DNA of 64,000 nucleotides from Anaerolineales bacterium HSG25. GTDB taxonomy: Bacteria; Chloroflexota; Anaerolineae; 4572-78; J111. Below, one piece after another: positions 16,473-24,976 of this stretch. A program made the translations under genes and the position numbers. Position 1 is the stretch's first letter. Each line of letters begins with the position of its first letter. Where the stretch lies: the NCBI GenBank assembly GCA_030377865.1, contig JAUCGA010000004.1, forward strand, positions 1 through 64,000, read 5' to 3'. The notes under the pieces are model-generated. The model saw nothing but the letters and a program-made list of their open reading frames with translations, was not told where the DNA came from and ran no database searches.

Positions 16473-16518
16473 TACATAGGGTAGATAATAGCTACCCATA
16501 AAAGGAGAATAGTATTTT

Positions 16519-17787
16519 ATGAAGCGTTTTATGCAGGTATTTATGATGTGTGTTGTTCTATCGCTGATAGCCGCTCAATGTGGTGGCGCGGCTCCCACGC
16601 AGGCTCCAAAAGAAGAGGCGGCTCCAGAAGAAGCCTCCTCTGAATCAGCAGAAGAAGCCCCCGCGGCAGACAGTGGTGGCGGCTACCAAATCCCAACCGT
16701 TGAGGATGGGAAACACAACGTAGCCTTTGTGTATGTTGGCCCCCACGATGATGGCGGCTGGACTCAGGCTCATGATGTTGGTCGTTTATATATTGAAGAG
16801 AATGTTGATGACGTTCATACCGCTTATGTTGAAAGCGTCGCCGAAGGGGCTGACGCAGAGCAGGTGATTCGTTCCTTGGCTCGAAAAGGGTTCAACACGA
16901 TTTTTACTACCTCGTTTGGTTACATGGATGCCTCTGAAATCGTAGCTGATGAGTTTCCTGATGTGGATATCGTCCATATTAGCGGATTCAAGACTAACGA
17001 AGATAATTTTGGCAACCTGTTTGGAGCGATGGAAGATATAAAATATCTGGCTGGTATGTTAGCTGGAGCGCGAGCCAAAGCCGACGGCAATCCGAAATTG
17101 GGCTATATCGCCACCTTCCCTATTCCTGAAGAGCTTCGTTTGGGCAATGCCTTTGGCATAGGGGCACAACGAACCTGTCCCGAATGTACCATTGATGTCC
17201 GCTGGATTTACACATGGCACGATCCGATTCAAGAAAAAGAGGCCGCCGCGTCACTGTTTGACAGTGGGTCACAGGTCGTCATGACTGGGGCTGATACCCC
17301 TGCACCTGCCGAAGCCGCTCCCGAAGGTAAATGGGGAATCACTTATGATTATAGTGGAAACTGTACCTTGGATACCTGTTTAAGCTCCATGTATTGGCAC
17401 TGGGGGCCGGTTTATGCTCGAGTTGTTGAAGAATCGAGAGCCGGAACATGGGCCGCTGGACATGAGTATTTTGACGCTGATGTGGGCGCGATGGGGTTAT
17501 ATGGCTTTATGGAGGGCGAAACATTACAGCCCGGCGCGGCCTCCATTCCTGAAGAGGACATGACCATGATTAAGGATACCTTGGACAAAATGCTCAAGGG
17601 TGAATTTACTCGGTTTGACGTTTTCAAAGGGCCAATCACCGACAACCAAGGCAACGAAATACTGGCTGATGGTGTCAGCATTGAACAGATTGACTTAGAT
17701 GGTTTTAAACAGTTTGGAAGTCCTTGTGAAACCTGCATGTACTGGTGGAACGAAAATATCACCGCTGAACTACCGGCGTTAGACTAA
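16519..17787 (+). CDS. BMP-family nucleoside ABC transporter substrate-binding lipoprotein
   Basis: 422 residues. AAAGGAG precedes the ATG. The signal peptide ends in the lipobox IAAQC with Cys21, then an Ala/Glu/Pro linker (about 22-55) that tethers it outside the membrane. The body is a BMP/Med (PnrA-like) periplasmic-binding fold: VAFVYVGPHDDGGWTQAHD, ADAEQVIRSLARKGFNTIFT, HISGFKTNEDNFGNLFG, YLAGMLAGARAK and GSQVVMTGADT. Members bind purine nucleosides. The ATPase and two permeases follow in order, giving a complete importer. Palindrome P lies between this gene and the ATPase gene, perhaps lowering expression of the distal genes. Confidence 0.93.
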   Translation: MKRFMQVFMMCVVLSLIAAQCGGAAPTQAPKEEAAPEEASSESAEEAPAADSGGGYQIPTVEDGKHNVAFVYVGPHDDGGWTQAHDVGRLYIEENVDDVHTAYVESVAEGADAEQVIRSLARKGFNTIFTTSFGYMDASEIVADEFPDVDIVHISGFKTNEDNFGNLFGAMEDIKYLAGMLAGARAKADGNPKLGYIATFPIPEELRLGNAFGIGAQRTCPECTIDVRWIYTWHDPIQEKEAAASLFDSGSQVVMTGADTPAPAEAAPEGKWGITYDYSGNCTLDTCLSSMYWHWGPVYARVVEESRAGTWAAGHEYFDADVGAMGLYGFMEGETLQPGAASIPEEDMTMIKDTLDKMLKGEFTRFDVFKGPITDNQGNEILADGVSIEQIDLDGFKQFGSPCETCMYWWNENITAELPALD

Positions 17788-17811
17788 AAATTCAAATACG
17801 TTGTATAACGG

Positions 17812-17844
17812 AGAGAGGTTCAATCTTTAAGATTGAACCTCTCT
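17812..17844. repeat. Palindrome family P, copy 2
   Basis: Same core as at 2068 with arms extended by AGAGA and TCTCT into a perfect 33-bp palindrome. It sits in the 78-bp gap between binding protein and ATPase genes, a position typical of an intra-operon stabilising or attenuating hairpin. Confidence 0.85.
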
Positions 17845-17865
17845 ATGCTAAAACATTACCCCACT

Positions 17866-19404
17866 ATGACAACTTCCTACGCAGTTGAAATGACCGACAT
17901 CGTGATTCGTTTTCCCGGTGTGTTGGCAAACGATCGGGTTAACTTTACCCTCAAACAAGGCGAAATTCATGCCTTATTGGGCGAGAACGGCGCGGGCAAA
18001 AGTACCTTGATGAACGTTTTGGCCGGACTGTACAAACAAACCTCCGGCCTTATAAAAATCAACGGACAGCCTGCCAGCTTTAACTCTCCTAAAGACTCTA
18101 TCGCCGCGGGAATCGGCATGGTACATCAACATTTTATGCTCGTGCCGACCCAAACTGTCACCGAAAATATTTTGCTTGGTTTAGACAGCCCCCGCTTTAT
18201 CCTCAACCTAAAAAAGTATGACCAAAAGGTGCTAGAGCTACAAGAGCAGTTTGGTTTACGGGTTCCACCCACATCCAAAATTTGGCAACTATCGGTAGGC
18301 GAACAACAACGAGTCGAAATCCTCAAGATGCTCTATCGCGGGGCCAACATTCTGATCATGGACGAGCCGACTGCGGTGCTGGCTCCACAAGAGATTGATG
18401 AACTCATGCAAACCATGCGAGCCATGACCGAGACAGGCAAGTCGATTATCTTTATCAGCCATAAACTGCATGAAGTGGAGCAGGTTGCCGACAGATTGAC
18501 TGTTCTGCGGAAGGGAGTTGGCACGGCTGAGGGACGCTCCATGAAGGGGATTGATAAGGCTGAGTTGGCTCGCTTGATGGTCGGGCGAGATGTTATTTTC
18601 AGTGTCTCAAAGTTACCCTCTGAGCCGGGTGATACAGTCTTGCAGATGGACAATGTTTCGGCTGAAAACGATAAAGGTGTGCCAGCTTTGAAGAACTTCT
18701 CCCTCACGATACGAGCCGGTGAAGTGATGGGGATAGCTGGTGTGTCGGGCAACGGACAGAGTGAGTTGGCCGAGGTAATCACTGGTTTACGAAAATGTCG
18801 GGGAAACATTAAAATTAATGGTCAAGACCTGAGCAACCAACCTCCGATTATGGCCATTAAAAGCGGCGTGGCCCACATCCCCGAAGACCGACACCATGTT
18901 GGCTCGGCTCCCAACTTGAGCATCACCGAAAACACCATCATGAAAAACTATAAGCAAGAACCCATCGGCAATGGCTGGACAATTAACTTCCCCCAAGCGC
19001 GTACCCATGCGCGGGGACTAAAAGAGCAGTACGAGATTTTAGCCCCTAACGTCCGAATTCCGGCTCGTAAACTATCGGGGGGCAACCTGCAAAAGGTGAT
19101 TCTAGCTCGTGAGATTACCACCCAACCAAGCCTGATGGTCGCCATGCAACCGACTCGCGGTCTTGATGTGGGTGCTATCGAAGCGATTCAGCGTCTCCTT
19201 CTCGAACAACGGTCAGCCGGAGCGGCGATTCTGCTTATCTCAGAAGAGTTAGAAGAACTGCTAACCCTCAGTGACCAAATTACGGTCATGTTTGACGGGC
19301 AATCAATGGGAACCTTACCCAATGATGATACAATAAATATTCAGCAAATCGGTCTGATGATGACCGGAACTTCAATTAATGAAGAATTAGCAATTAAGAA
19401 TTAA
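17866..19404 (+). CDS. Nucleoside ABC transporter ATPase (two NBDs)
   Basis: 512 residues from the ATG at 17866 (MTTSYAVEM); in-frame TTG/ATG codons at 17833 and 17845 lie in or next to palindrome P and are less likely, though no strong ribosome site is visible. First domain: Walker A GENGAGKST, signature LSVGEQQRVEILK, Walker B ILIMDEPTAVLAP. Second domain: altered Walker A region GVSGNGQSELAE without the usual Lys, signature LSGGNLQKVILARE, and MVAMQPTRGLDVGA. This asymmetric pair is typical of the RbsA/YufO class energising BMP-dependent nucleoside uptake. It acts on the cytosolic face with the two permeases downstream. Confidence 0.92.
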   Translation: MTTSYAVEMTDIVIRFPGVLANDRVNFTLKQGEIHALLGENGAGKSTLMNVLAGLYKQTSGLIKINGQPASFNSPKDSIAAGIGMVHQHFMLVPTQTVTENILLGLDSPRFILNLKKYDQKVLELQEQFGLRVPPTSKIWQLSVGEQQRVEILKMLYRGANILIMDEPTAVLAPQEIDELMQTMRAMTETGKSIIFISHKLHEVEQVADRLTVLRKGVGTAEGRSMKGIDKAELARLMVGRDVIFSVSKLPSEPGDTVLQMDNVSAENDKGVPALKNFSLTIRAGEVMGIAGVSGNGQSELAEVITGLRKCRGNIKINGQDLSNQPPIMAIKSGVAHIPEDRHHVGSAPNLSITENTIMKNYKQEPIGNGWTINFPQARTHARGLKEQYEILAPNVRIPARKLSGGNLQKVILAREITTQPSLMVAMQPTRGLDVGAIEAIQRLLLEQRSAGAAILLISEELEELLTLSDQITVMFDGQSMGTLPNDDTINIQQIGLMMTGTSINEELAIKN

Positions 19405-19450
19405 GAATGGCACTTTAATTCTTAATTCTTAATTCTTAATTCTTAATTCC
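19391..19450. repeat. TTCTTAA heptamer tandem array with inverted partner
   Basis: AATTAAGAATTAAGAATGGC followed by four TTCTTAATTC-type units; together they can fold into a hairpin across the ATPase stop and the permease start. Confidence 0.75.
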
Positions 19451-19452
19451 CC

Positions 19453-20547
19453 ATGCCAACAGTTATATTTGAAAAACGGGTTGATGATATACCCAAATGG
19501 TTACCTTTTGTGACCTCAATGGGGTCGGTAGTGATTGCATTTGTGATTAGCGGCTTTATTTTGTGGCTCTTGGGTGGACAACCATTTGTGGTTGGACAAT
19601 ATTTTTTCGAGGCCAGTTTTGGCAGTTGGGCCGTTTTTTCTGACACGATGGTTAAAGCCACGCCACTGATTCTGGTCGGATTAGCCTGTACCGTCGCTTT
19701 TAAGATGAAACTCTGGAACATCGGGGCCGAGGGACAGTTTTATTTGGGCGCGTTTGCCGCGAGTTTAGTGGTGCTTGTCCCGCTCGTTCCGGCTGGTACA
19801 CCCAAACCGATTGTCCTACTTGTCATGATGATTATGGGCATGCTCGGCGGGGCGCTGTGGGGGCTGATTCCGGGTTATCTCAAAGCCTATTTTAACATCA
19901 ACGAGATTATCACTACTCTGATGTTGAACTATGTCGCCATTCAGTGGAACAATTTCTGGATATTTAACAGCTTTAGCGATGCCGGATTCCAGATGACTCC
20001 CTCGTTCGACAAATCGGCTTGGTTGCCCCGACTAGCTGACTATGCCCGACAGTATCGCTTTTTATCGGGCATGACTCTGCATTTGGGGGTGGTCATCGCC
20101 CTAGTTGCTACCGTGGTGGTTTGGTGGATTTTGGCTCGCAGTCGATGGGGCTATGAAATCAACCTGATTGGCGACAACCCTTTAGCGGCTCGATATGCGG
20201 GCCTCAACATCAAACAAAACATTGTGTTGGTGATGATGTTTTCGGGGGCGTTAGCCGGTTTGGCTGGCATGGCCGAGGTCAGCGGGGTGGTGCATCGCCT
20301 GCAAGAGCGAATTTCTCCCGGCTACGGTTTTACTGGTATCATCATCGCTTGGTTAGCCAAGTTAAATCCGTTTGCCGTCATCCCCGTTTCGATTCTGTTC
20401 GGGGCACTGATTCTGGCCGGACGGGAGATTCAACCGTCTGGTCTCGCTAACATGTTACAGGGATTCATCCTGTTCATGGTCATTAGTAGTGATGTATTAT
20501 TGCGATATAAAATTAAACTGGTACGACCAACAGTTCAGGAAGCTTAG
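19453..20547 (+). CDS. Nucleoside ABC transporter permease 1
   Basis: 364 residues, about ten membrane segments. BPD_transp_2 family (YufP/NupP-like). Conserved stretches: KATPLILVGLACTVAFKMKL, WNIGAEGQFYLGAFAAS, LMLNYVAIQWNNFWI and the EAA-like loop GLNIKQNIVLVMMFSGALAG. It pairs with permease 2 to form the membrane channel of the BMP importer. The start ATG at 19453 has no good ribosome site because a TTCTTAA repeat array fills the upstream gap; translation could be coupled through that hairpin. Confidence 0.92.
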   Translation: MPTVIFEKRVDDIPKWLPFVTSMGSVVIAFVISGFILWLLGGQPFVVGQYFFEASFGSWAVFSDTMVKATPLILVGLACTVAFKMKLWNIGAEGQFYLGAFAASLVVLVPLVPAGTPKPIVLLVMMIMGMLGGALWGLIPGYLKAYFNINEIITTLMLNYVAIQWNNFWIFNSFSDAGFQMTPSFDKSAWLPRLADYARQYRFLSGMTLHLGVVIALVATVVVWWILARSRWGYEINLIGDNPLAARYAGLNIKQNIVLVMMFSGALAGLAGMAEVSGVVHRLQERISPGYGFTGIIIAWLAKLNPFAVIPVSILFGALILAGREIQPSGLANMLQGFILFMVISSDVLLRYKIKLVRPTVQEA

Positions 20548-20556
20548 CAACAGGTT

Positions 20557-20606
20557 TGGGAGCGCAGACATCTTGTCTGCGGGCTGTCTGCCTGCCTGCG
20601 CTCCCA
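20557..20606. repeat. GGGAGCGCAGAC palindromic repeat
   Basis: GGGAGCGCAGACATCTTGTC and CTGCCTGCCTGCGCTCCC flank a short spacer between the two permease genes. Likely another miniature repeat; single copy in this window. Confidence 0.6.
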
Positions 20607-20627
20607 GTCTAGAAGCAGAAAACAGTC

Positions 20628-21599
20628 ATGGATCCAATTATCATTTTTCATGCCGGTATAGCCACTGGCACAATTTTACTATTCGCCACCATCGGCGAGA
20701 TTATTACCGAACGCGCTGGAATTCTCAATTTGGGGGTGGAGGGCATGATGTTGATAGGAGCCATGACCGGCTTTAGCACGGCTCTATCAACCGGAAACCC
20801 GTGGTTGGGGTTGGTGGCGGCTATGCTCGCCGGAGGCTTATTGAGCCTGCTCCACGGTCTCGTAACCATTCATTTTCAGGCCGACCAAGTCGTCAGCGGA
20901 TTGTCGCTCACCTTTTTGGGGACAGGCTTGGCCTTGGTCTTTGGCGAGGGGTTAAGCGGAGCCAACGTCAACACCATTGGGGCGATTGACCTACTGCCAT
21001 TGTCATACATTCCGGTGATTGGGCCAATCTTCTTTGAAAATCATAGCCCCTTGGTCTATCTGGGCTACTTGCTGATTCCAGCGACGTGGTACTACATCTA
21101 CCGTACCCGACCGGGCATGCATCTACGAGCCATCGGCGAAAAACCAGCCGCGGCGGACGCGTTAGGAATTAACGTCTATCGACTGCGCTACTTTTATACC
21201 TTTATGGGTGGCTGTTTAGCTGGTTTAGCGGGCGCGACGATTAGTCTGTCGGTGTCGCCGGGCTGGTACAGCACCTTAACCACCTCTGGCAAAGGCTGGA
21301 TAGCCATCGGACTGGTGATTTTTGCCCAATGGAATCCCATGCGGGCCGCAGTGGGTTCGTATCTATTTGGAGCCTTAGAACGCGGTATTTTAGATCTACA
21401 AGCCCCCGAAACCCTCTTTTTTGGCTTAATCGCCAACCCCGTTTTTAGTAATCCTAATCTGATATTTTTCCTCAAAATGGCTCCGTACTTATTGACAATT
21501 TTTGCATTGCTTGTCGGCGCACGAGCCGCTAGTAAACAGCGTCTCGGCGCACCTGCGGCCTTGGGTCTGCCCTATATTCGGGGTGAACGGGGGTTGTAG
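20628..21599 (+). CDS. Nucleoside ABC transporter permease 2
   Basis: 323 residues with about eight to ten membrane segments, YufQ/NupQ-like BPD_transp_2. Seen: LFATIGEIITERAGILNLGV and EGMMLIGAMTGF (the characteristic N-terminal motif), HFQADQVVSGLSLTFLGTGL, and the loop ALGINVYRLRYFYTFMGGCL. Last gene of the importer operon (binding protein, ATPase, permease 1, permease 2). A palindromic repeat separates it from permease 1. The operon probably salvages purine nucleosides, which is relevant next to a broken purD and a guaB remnant. Confidence 0.92.
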   Translation: MDPIIIFHAGIATGTILLFATIGEIITERAGILNLGVEGMMLIGAMTGFSTALSTGNPWLGLVAAMLAGGLLSLLHGLVTIHFQADQVVSGLSLTFLGTGLALVFGEGLSGANVNTIGAIDLLPLSYIPVIGPIFFENHSPLVYLGYLLIPATWYYIYRTRPGMHLRAIGEKPAAADALGINVYRLRYFYTFMGGCLAGLAGATISLSVSPGWYSTLTTSGKGWIAIGLVIFAQWNPMRAAVGSYLFGALERGILDLQAPETLFFGLIANPVFSNPNLIFFLKMAPYLLTIFALLVGARAASKQRLGAPAALGLPYIRGERGL

Positions 21600-21624
21600 C
21601 TGTGACAAAACATAAAAAATTACA

Positions 21625-21715
21625 GTAAAAATTCAGTAAAGTAGCTCTAGAAACCTGATTTCTTTGAGAAATCGGGTTTCTGATGCTCTTTCTGGCGAGT
21701 TCACTGAATATTTAC
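21625..21715 (-). mobile_element. Family B miniature element, copy 3 (91 bp)
   Basis: Reverse orientation, ends GTAAAAATTCAGTAAAG and CACTGAATATTTAC. Flanks AAATTACA and AAATTATA match at 7 of 8 bases. Confidence 0.88.
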
Positions 21716-21800
21716 AAATTATAAATGGTAAACGGTGAATGGTAAATTGTAAATTACGTTTTGTCACCAAAATCGGTTTGGATACTATACTCAAATTAGT

Positions 21801-21928
21801 GGTTCTCTGGTAGATTCTGTGCAACTTGAAACAATGTCCACATTTAGCGGCAATCTACCCGCAAGTTTAAAACTTACGGGTAGATGATGACACAATCATG
21901 ACGTTTGCACGGAAAGCCCCAAAGAGCC
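21801..21928 (-). mobile_element. Family C miniature element, diverged copy (128 bp)
   Basis: Ends GGTTCTCTGGTAGATTCTG and CCCCAAAGAGCC. The inner stem has changed CTTCCC/GGGAAG to CTACCC/GGGTAG, a compensated change. No target duplication remains. Confidence 0.82.
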
Positions 21929-22060
21929 TAAGTTAATAGTAATTTAGTAGTAGGCAAAAGAACGATTTAGCGAACTGTAGGGGCAAGTATGACTTGGGTG
22001 ATGGTTGCATGTCTGCAATGTCTTGGATGGCCTATATTAAATAGTACAATAGGAGTAATT

Positions 22061-22312
22061 ATGATAAAACCTTGTAAAAAATGTGGTGGTATAGAAAAGT
22101 ACAAAAATGGTCGCTGTATCCCTTGTAAAAGGGAAGAAAGTCGCCGCTGGAATAAGGCCAATCCTGAAAAAGTGAAGGAACAAGGTCGCCGCTGGTATGA
22201 GGCCAATCCCGAATACCATCGTCGCTGGAGAGAAGCCAATCCCGAAAAGGTGAAGGAATATCATCGTCGTTGGAGAGAAGCCAATCCTAAGAAGAAAGAT
22301 AACCCCACCTGA
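22061..22312 (+). CDS. Small zinc-ribbon protein with tandem RRWxEANPEKVKE repeats
   Basis: 83 residues from the ATG at 22061, preceded by AGGAGTAATT. The N terminus has two CxxC pairs (CKKCGGIEKYKNGRCIPCK), likely one zinc ribbon. Then four near-identical helical units follow (RRWNKANPEKVKEQG, RRWYEANPEYH, RRWREANPEKVKEYH, RRWREANPKKKD). The pattern resembles the N-terminal arm of HNH/endonuclease VII-type proteins, but no nuclease motif is present. The protein is highly basic, so nucleic-acid binding is likely. It lies alone among repeats. It could be a remnant of a longer HNH gene or a stand-alone binder. Confidence 0.6.
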   Translation: MIKPCKKCGGIEKYKNGRCIPCKREESRRWNKANPEKVKEQGRRWYEANPEYHRRWREANPEKVKEYHRRWREANPKKKDNPT

Positions 22313-22317
22313 TATTG

Positions 22318-22474
22318 CCGAACAACTCTATAGTTGACAACTTGTAAATATTCAGCCTTGCCCTGTGAATGAATTCACAGGCTAATACGGGAAACCTGCT
22401 TAAGCAGGTTTTTCGTTTAAGACGCTGATTTCAATCAGCGGGTTGTTTGGAAGTTTCATTTTTCTGGAATTGCC
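22318..22474. repeat. Family A right end, repeat G hairpins and an E-type right end
   Basis: ATTGCCGAACAACTC-TA (family A end), then AAACCTGCTTAAGCAGGTTT and GCTGATTTCAATCAGC hairpins (repeat G, also near 28775), then TTTCTGGAATTGCC-TAA (E-type end). A composite of repeat pieces in the spacer after the small zinc protein. Confidence 0.65.
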
Positions 22475-22479
22475 TAATG

Positions 22480-24381
22480 CTAATTCATATTCAGTTTGTA
22501 ACGTGCCACCAAATCCTCCAACTGTTTAGCTAATAATGATAAGTCCTGCGCGCTCCGCTCGGTCTGTTGGGTGGAAGATAAGGATTGTACCGTGGCTTGG
22601 TTAATATGTTGCATGGCCACGGTAATCTGCTCAATACCAAGGTTTTGTTGTTGAGTACTGGCCACAATTTGTTCGGCCAAGCCCGTACTCTCTTTGATGC
22701 TTCCGGCTAATTGCAAAATAGTTTTACCTGTTTGCTCGGTCAAAACAACCCCCGAATCGACCCCTTTTGTGCCCTCTTCGGTTGCCATAACCGCCGCGTT
22801 GGTAGCCTGTTGAATCTCACTTAAAATCGCTTTAACCTGTGCGGTAGCCTGTTTAGACTGCTCGGCTAAGTTTCGCACCTCAACCGCGACCACGGCAAAG
22901 CCTTTACCATGCTCACCCGCCCGAGCCGCTTCCACCGAGGCATTCAACGCTAATAAATTACTTTGTGAGGCAATATCATTGACGGTGGCTGTAATCTCAC
23001 CAATTTGTTGGGTTTGCTCACTAAGAGCCAAAATATTCTCGGCAATACCAGAAACTTTCTCTTTAATCTGTACCATGCCGTCAACCGTCTTTTGAACCGC
23101 CTCTTGCCCACTATCAGAGATGGTATTGGTCTGTTGGGTCTTATCAGCTACCTCTTTGGCCTTGCTATACAATTGAGATACAATCGCATTCACCTCGTCG
23201 ATGGTGCTACTGGTTTGACTAATTGCCGCCGACTGCTCGTTGGCTCCGGCGGACTGTTGCGTGGCTGAGGCCAAAATTTCAGCCGAAGCTGAGGAGATAT
23301 TATTTGTCGCCTCACGCAGTTGGAAAGCCATCTCGCCCAAACGCTCAACCATCACATTAAGGTTGCGTCCTAAGGTTACCAAATCCTCATGTCCTCTAGC
23401 ATTATTACCGTTCCCATTAATGCTCAACCGCCGAGTCAAATCACCATCGGCAACCCGTTCAATAAACTGGTTATACTCATTAACCGTCTGCTCAATCGTC
23501 TCTTTTGCCACCGCCTCGGCAATTCTGGTTTGGAGTTCAGCCGTCATCAGGTTAAAAGTTTGGGCCAACAGTTGCAGTTCAACTGCTCCTATGGGTGTTA
23601 GAGTAAAATCCACATCCTGCTCATCTCTATCTTCAAACGCACGGATATAGCTGACAATTGGTTTGCTTAAATGGGTGCTAAATATCCATAATACAACCCC
23701 CATGCTCAAGGGCATTAGTACCGCTACCACTATCAGTACAATTTCAGCATAGCGAGTTATCTGTTGTGTTTGCGCTACCTCTAGTTCGGCCCGACTGTTC
23801 ATCAACTGTTGAAACTTAGCAATCGGATCCATGATGATCTTTTTATCTTGGGTGTATTGTCGGTCAAACATAATCTCACGGGCCTTAATCAGTTTGTCCT
23901 CAGCAGGTAACACGGCATCACTTGGACTCAACTCGTAAGCCCGAATCGCCGGATGCATGGCCTGTGGTGAGGTTCCTTCTGCCTCCAACACCAAACGCAT
24001 CCCACGTGTTTCGGTATTAACTAACGCATCGGAGTTCTGTTTTGCCAGTGCAAGTTGGTCAAACTCAGCCTGTGGTGCATTTAACTCCCCAAGTCGACGA
24101 AGAACTTTGTCCCGAGTTTTGGTCTTTTCAATCTCATCCCAATAGTTTTGTAGATGGGCGCGGTCTGTATTAACCACATATTTCCGCACCTCATTCGTTA
24201 AATAATCAGATGCATTAGCAAGGTCAATCCCTAACTGCTTAAACTCGGCCTGCTTTGCTACCGCCTCCTGTTCAGCTTGAATGGCCTGAGTTAGAAAGAC
24301 AATACTACCCCCTAACACCAAAGCCATAACTAAGACAATTCCTACAGCAATTCCATTGACAGTTGATAATTTTATGGTCAT
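22480..24381 (-). CDS. Methyl-accepting chemotaxis protein
   Basis: 633 residues. TM1 about 10-32 ([20 protein letters not shown]), an extracellular helical ligand domain about 35-205, TM2 about 207-230, HAMP about 232-290, and a second HAMP-like stretch near 300-345. The signalling domain about 360-625 contains the conserved hairpin tip [20 protein letters not shown] preceded by [15 protein letters not shown]. It would signal to CheA/CheW, which are not encoded here. The start ATG follows GGTAGGA. It stands alone between repeat clusters. Ligand unknown. Confidence 0.93.
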   Translation of the reverse strand: MTIKLSTVNGIAVGIVLVMALVLGGSIVFLTQAIQAEQEAVAKQAEFKQLGIDLANASDYLTNEVRKYVVNTDRAHLQNYWDEIEKTKTRDKVLRRLGELNAPQAEFDQLALAKQNSDALVNTETRGMRLVLEAEGTSPQAMHPAIRAYELSPSDAVLPAEDKLIKAREIMFDRQYTQDKKIIMDPIAKFQQLMNSRAELEVAQTQQITRYAEIVLIVVAVLMPLSMGVVLWIFSTHLSKPIVSYIRAFEDRDEQDVDFTLTPIGAVELQLLAQTFNLMTAELQTRIAEAVAKETIEQTVNEYNQFIERVADGDLTRRLSINGNGNNARGHEDLVTLGRNLNVMVERLGEMAFQLREATNNISSASAEILASATQQSAGANEQSAAISQTSSTIDEVNAIVSQLYSKAKEVADKTQQTNTISDSGQEAVQKTVDGMVQIKEKVSGIAENILALSEQTQQIGEITATVNDIASQSNLLALNASVEAARAGEHGKGFAVVAVEVRNLAEQSKQATAQVKAILSEIQQATNAAVMATEEGTKGVDSGVVLTEQTGKTILQLAGSIKESTGLAEQIVASTQQQNLGIEQITVAMQHINQATVQSLSSTQQTERSAQDLSLLAKQLEDLVARYKLNMN

Positions 24382-24502
24382 AGTCCTACCTTCAAACCTT
24401 TGAGATTAATGAACAATATATCACTTCATGATAGCAGGTTTCTTGAAAAATAGATACCCAATATAGTCCCAATATAGACCCATTTTTGGGACTATTCTAA
24501 TA

Positions 24503-24638
24503 GACCTATTCGGCAATAACTTATCATCGCATAAAAACTCAAATTCGAGGTCTGCGGAGTGCAAAAGCTGATTGCTTTTGCCGGAGACAAACATGCAAAA
24601 GCAATCAGCTTTTGCACTCCTTTATTGCCGAACAATTC
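24503..24638 (-). mobile_element. Family A miniature element (136 bp, TA-flanked)
   Basis: Ends GACCTATTCGGCAATAAC and TTATTGCCGAACAATTC with TA on both sides (24501-24502, 24639-24640). The hairpin GCAAAAGCTGATTGC/GCAATCAGCTTTTGC is a perfect match. Confidence 0.9.
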
Positions 24639-24644
24639 TAATAA

Positions 24645-24803
24645 GGAAGTTCCAGAATTTAAAACCTCCCAAAACCATTGTGACACTCTACCCCCTCCCA
24701 GCCTCCCCCTGCAAGGGGGAGGAGCCGCTACCCCCCTAGCAGGGGGGACTGAGGGGGGTAGAGACTCTGCTCAATTTGGGAGATTTATTTTCTTGGAATT
24801 GCC
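24645..24803 (+). mobile_element. Family E miniature element, copy 1 (159 bp)
   Basis: Ends GGAAGTTCCAGAATTTAAAA and TTTCTTGGAATTGCC, flanked by TAA on both sides. The core is a G/C-rich hairpin CCCCCTGCAAGGGGG plus CCCCCTAGCAGGGGGGACTG. Confidence 0.9.
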
Positions 24804-24976
24804 TAAGCGGTTTGCCACTCTTCTCAAGCTGATTATACTGAATGAGTTCCATCTATTCTGATAACTACGCAGAACTCATTCAATGAAAATTCTGCTCTAA
24901 ACAGCGTAAATACTGTGGACTATTTGAGTTGTGCGGAGTCTTCAAATCCATTAAATCTATCACAAAGGAAACTATC

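Larger units (their letters stand above)
15907..16518. other. Spacer with nested repeat F and E-like element, and family A
   Basis: No gene supported. Repeat F (15938-16163) is interrupted by an E-like element (16013-16113). A GAGCTTGTCGAAG/CTTCGACAAGCTC hairpin sits in a truncated E-type element (about 16164-16257). A shortened family A element is at 16371-16472. Confidence 0.7.
21600..22060. other. Spacer with family B and family C elements
   Basis: No gene supported before the small protein at 22061. Family B lies inverted at 21625-21715 and a diverged family C at 21801-21928. Confidence 0.7.
24382..24976. other. Spacer with abutting family A and E elements
   Basis: No gene supported. 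Family A 24503-24638 and family E 24645-24803 lie end to end. The last 170 bp before purB show no element; no clear promoter was found. Confidence 0.65.

Noticed and set aside
24492-24686. Open frames reading QKLIAFA...AISFCTP around GGAGTGCAAAAGC hairpins (also at 10130, 14107, 24559, 44652, 63623)
   Set aside because: These are translations of family A/C repeats; the frame depends on the palindrome, there is no ribosome site, and the same peptide appears in both orientations.
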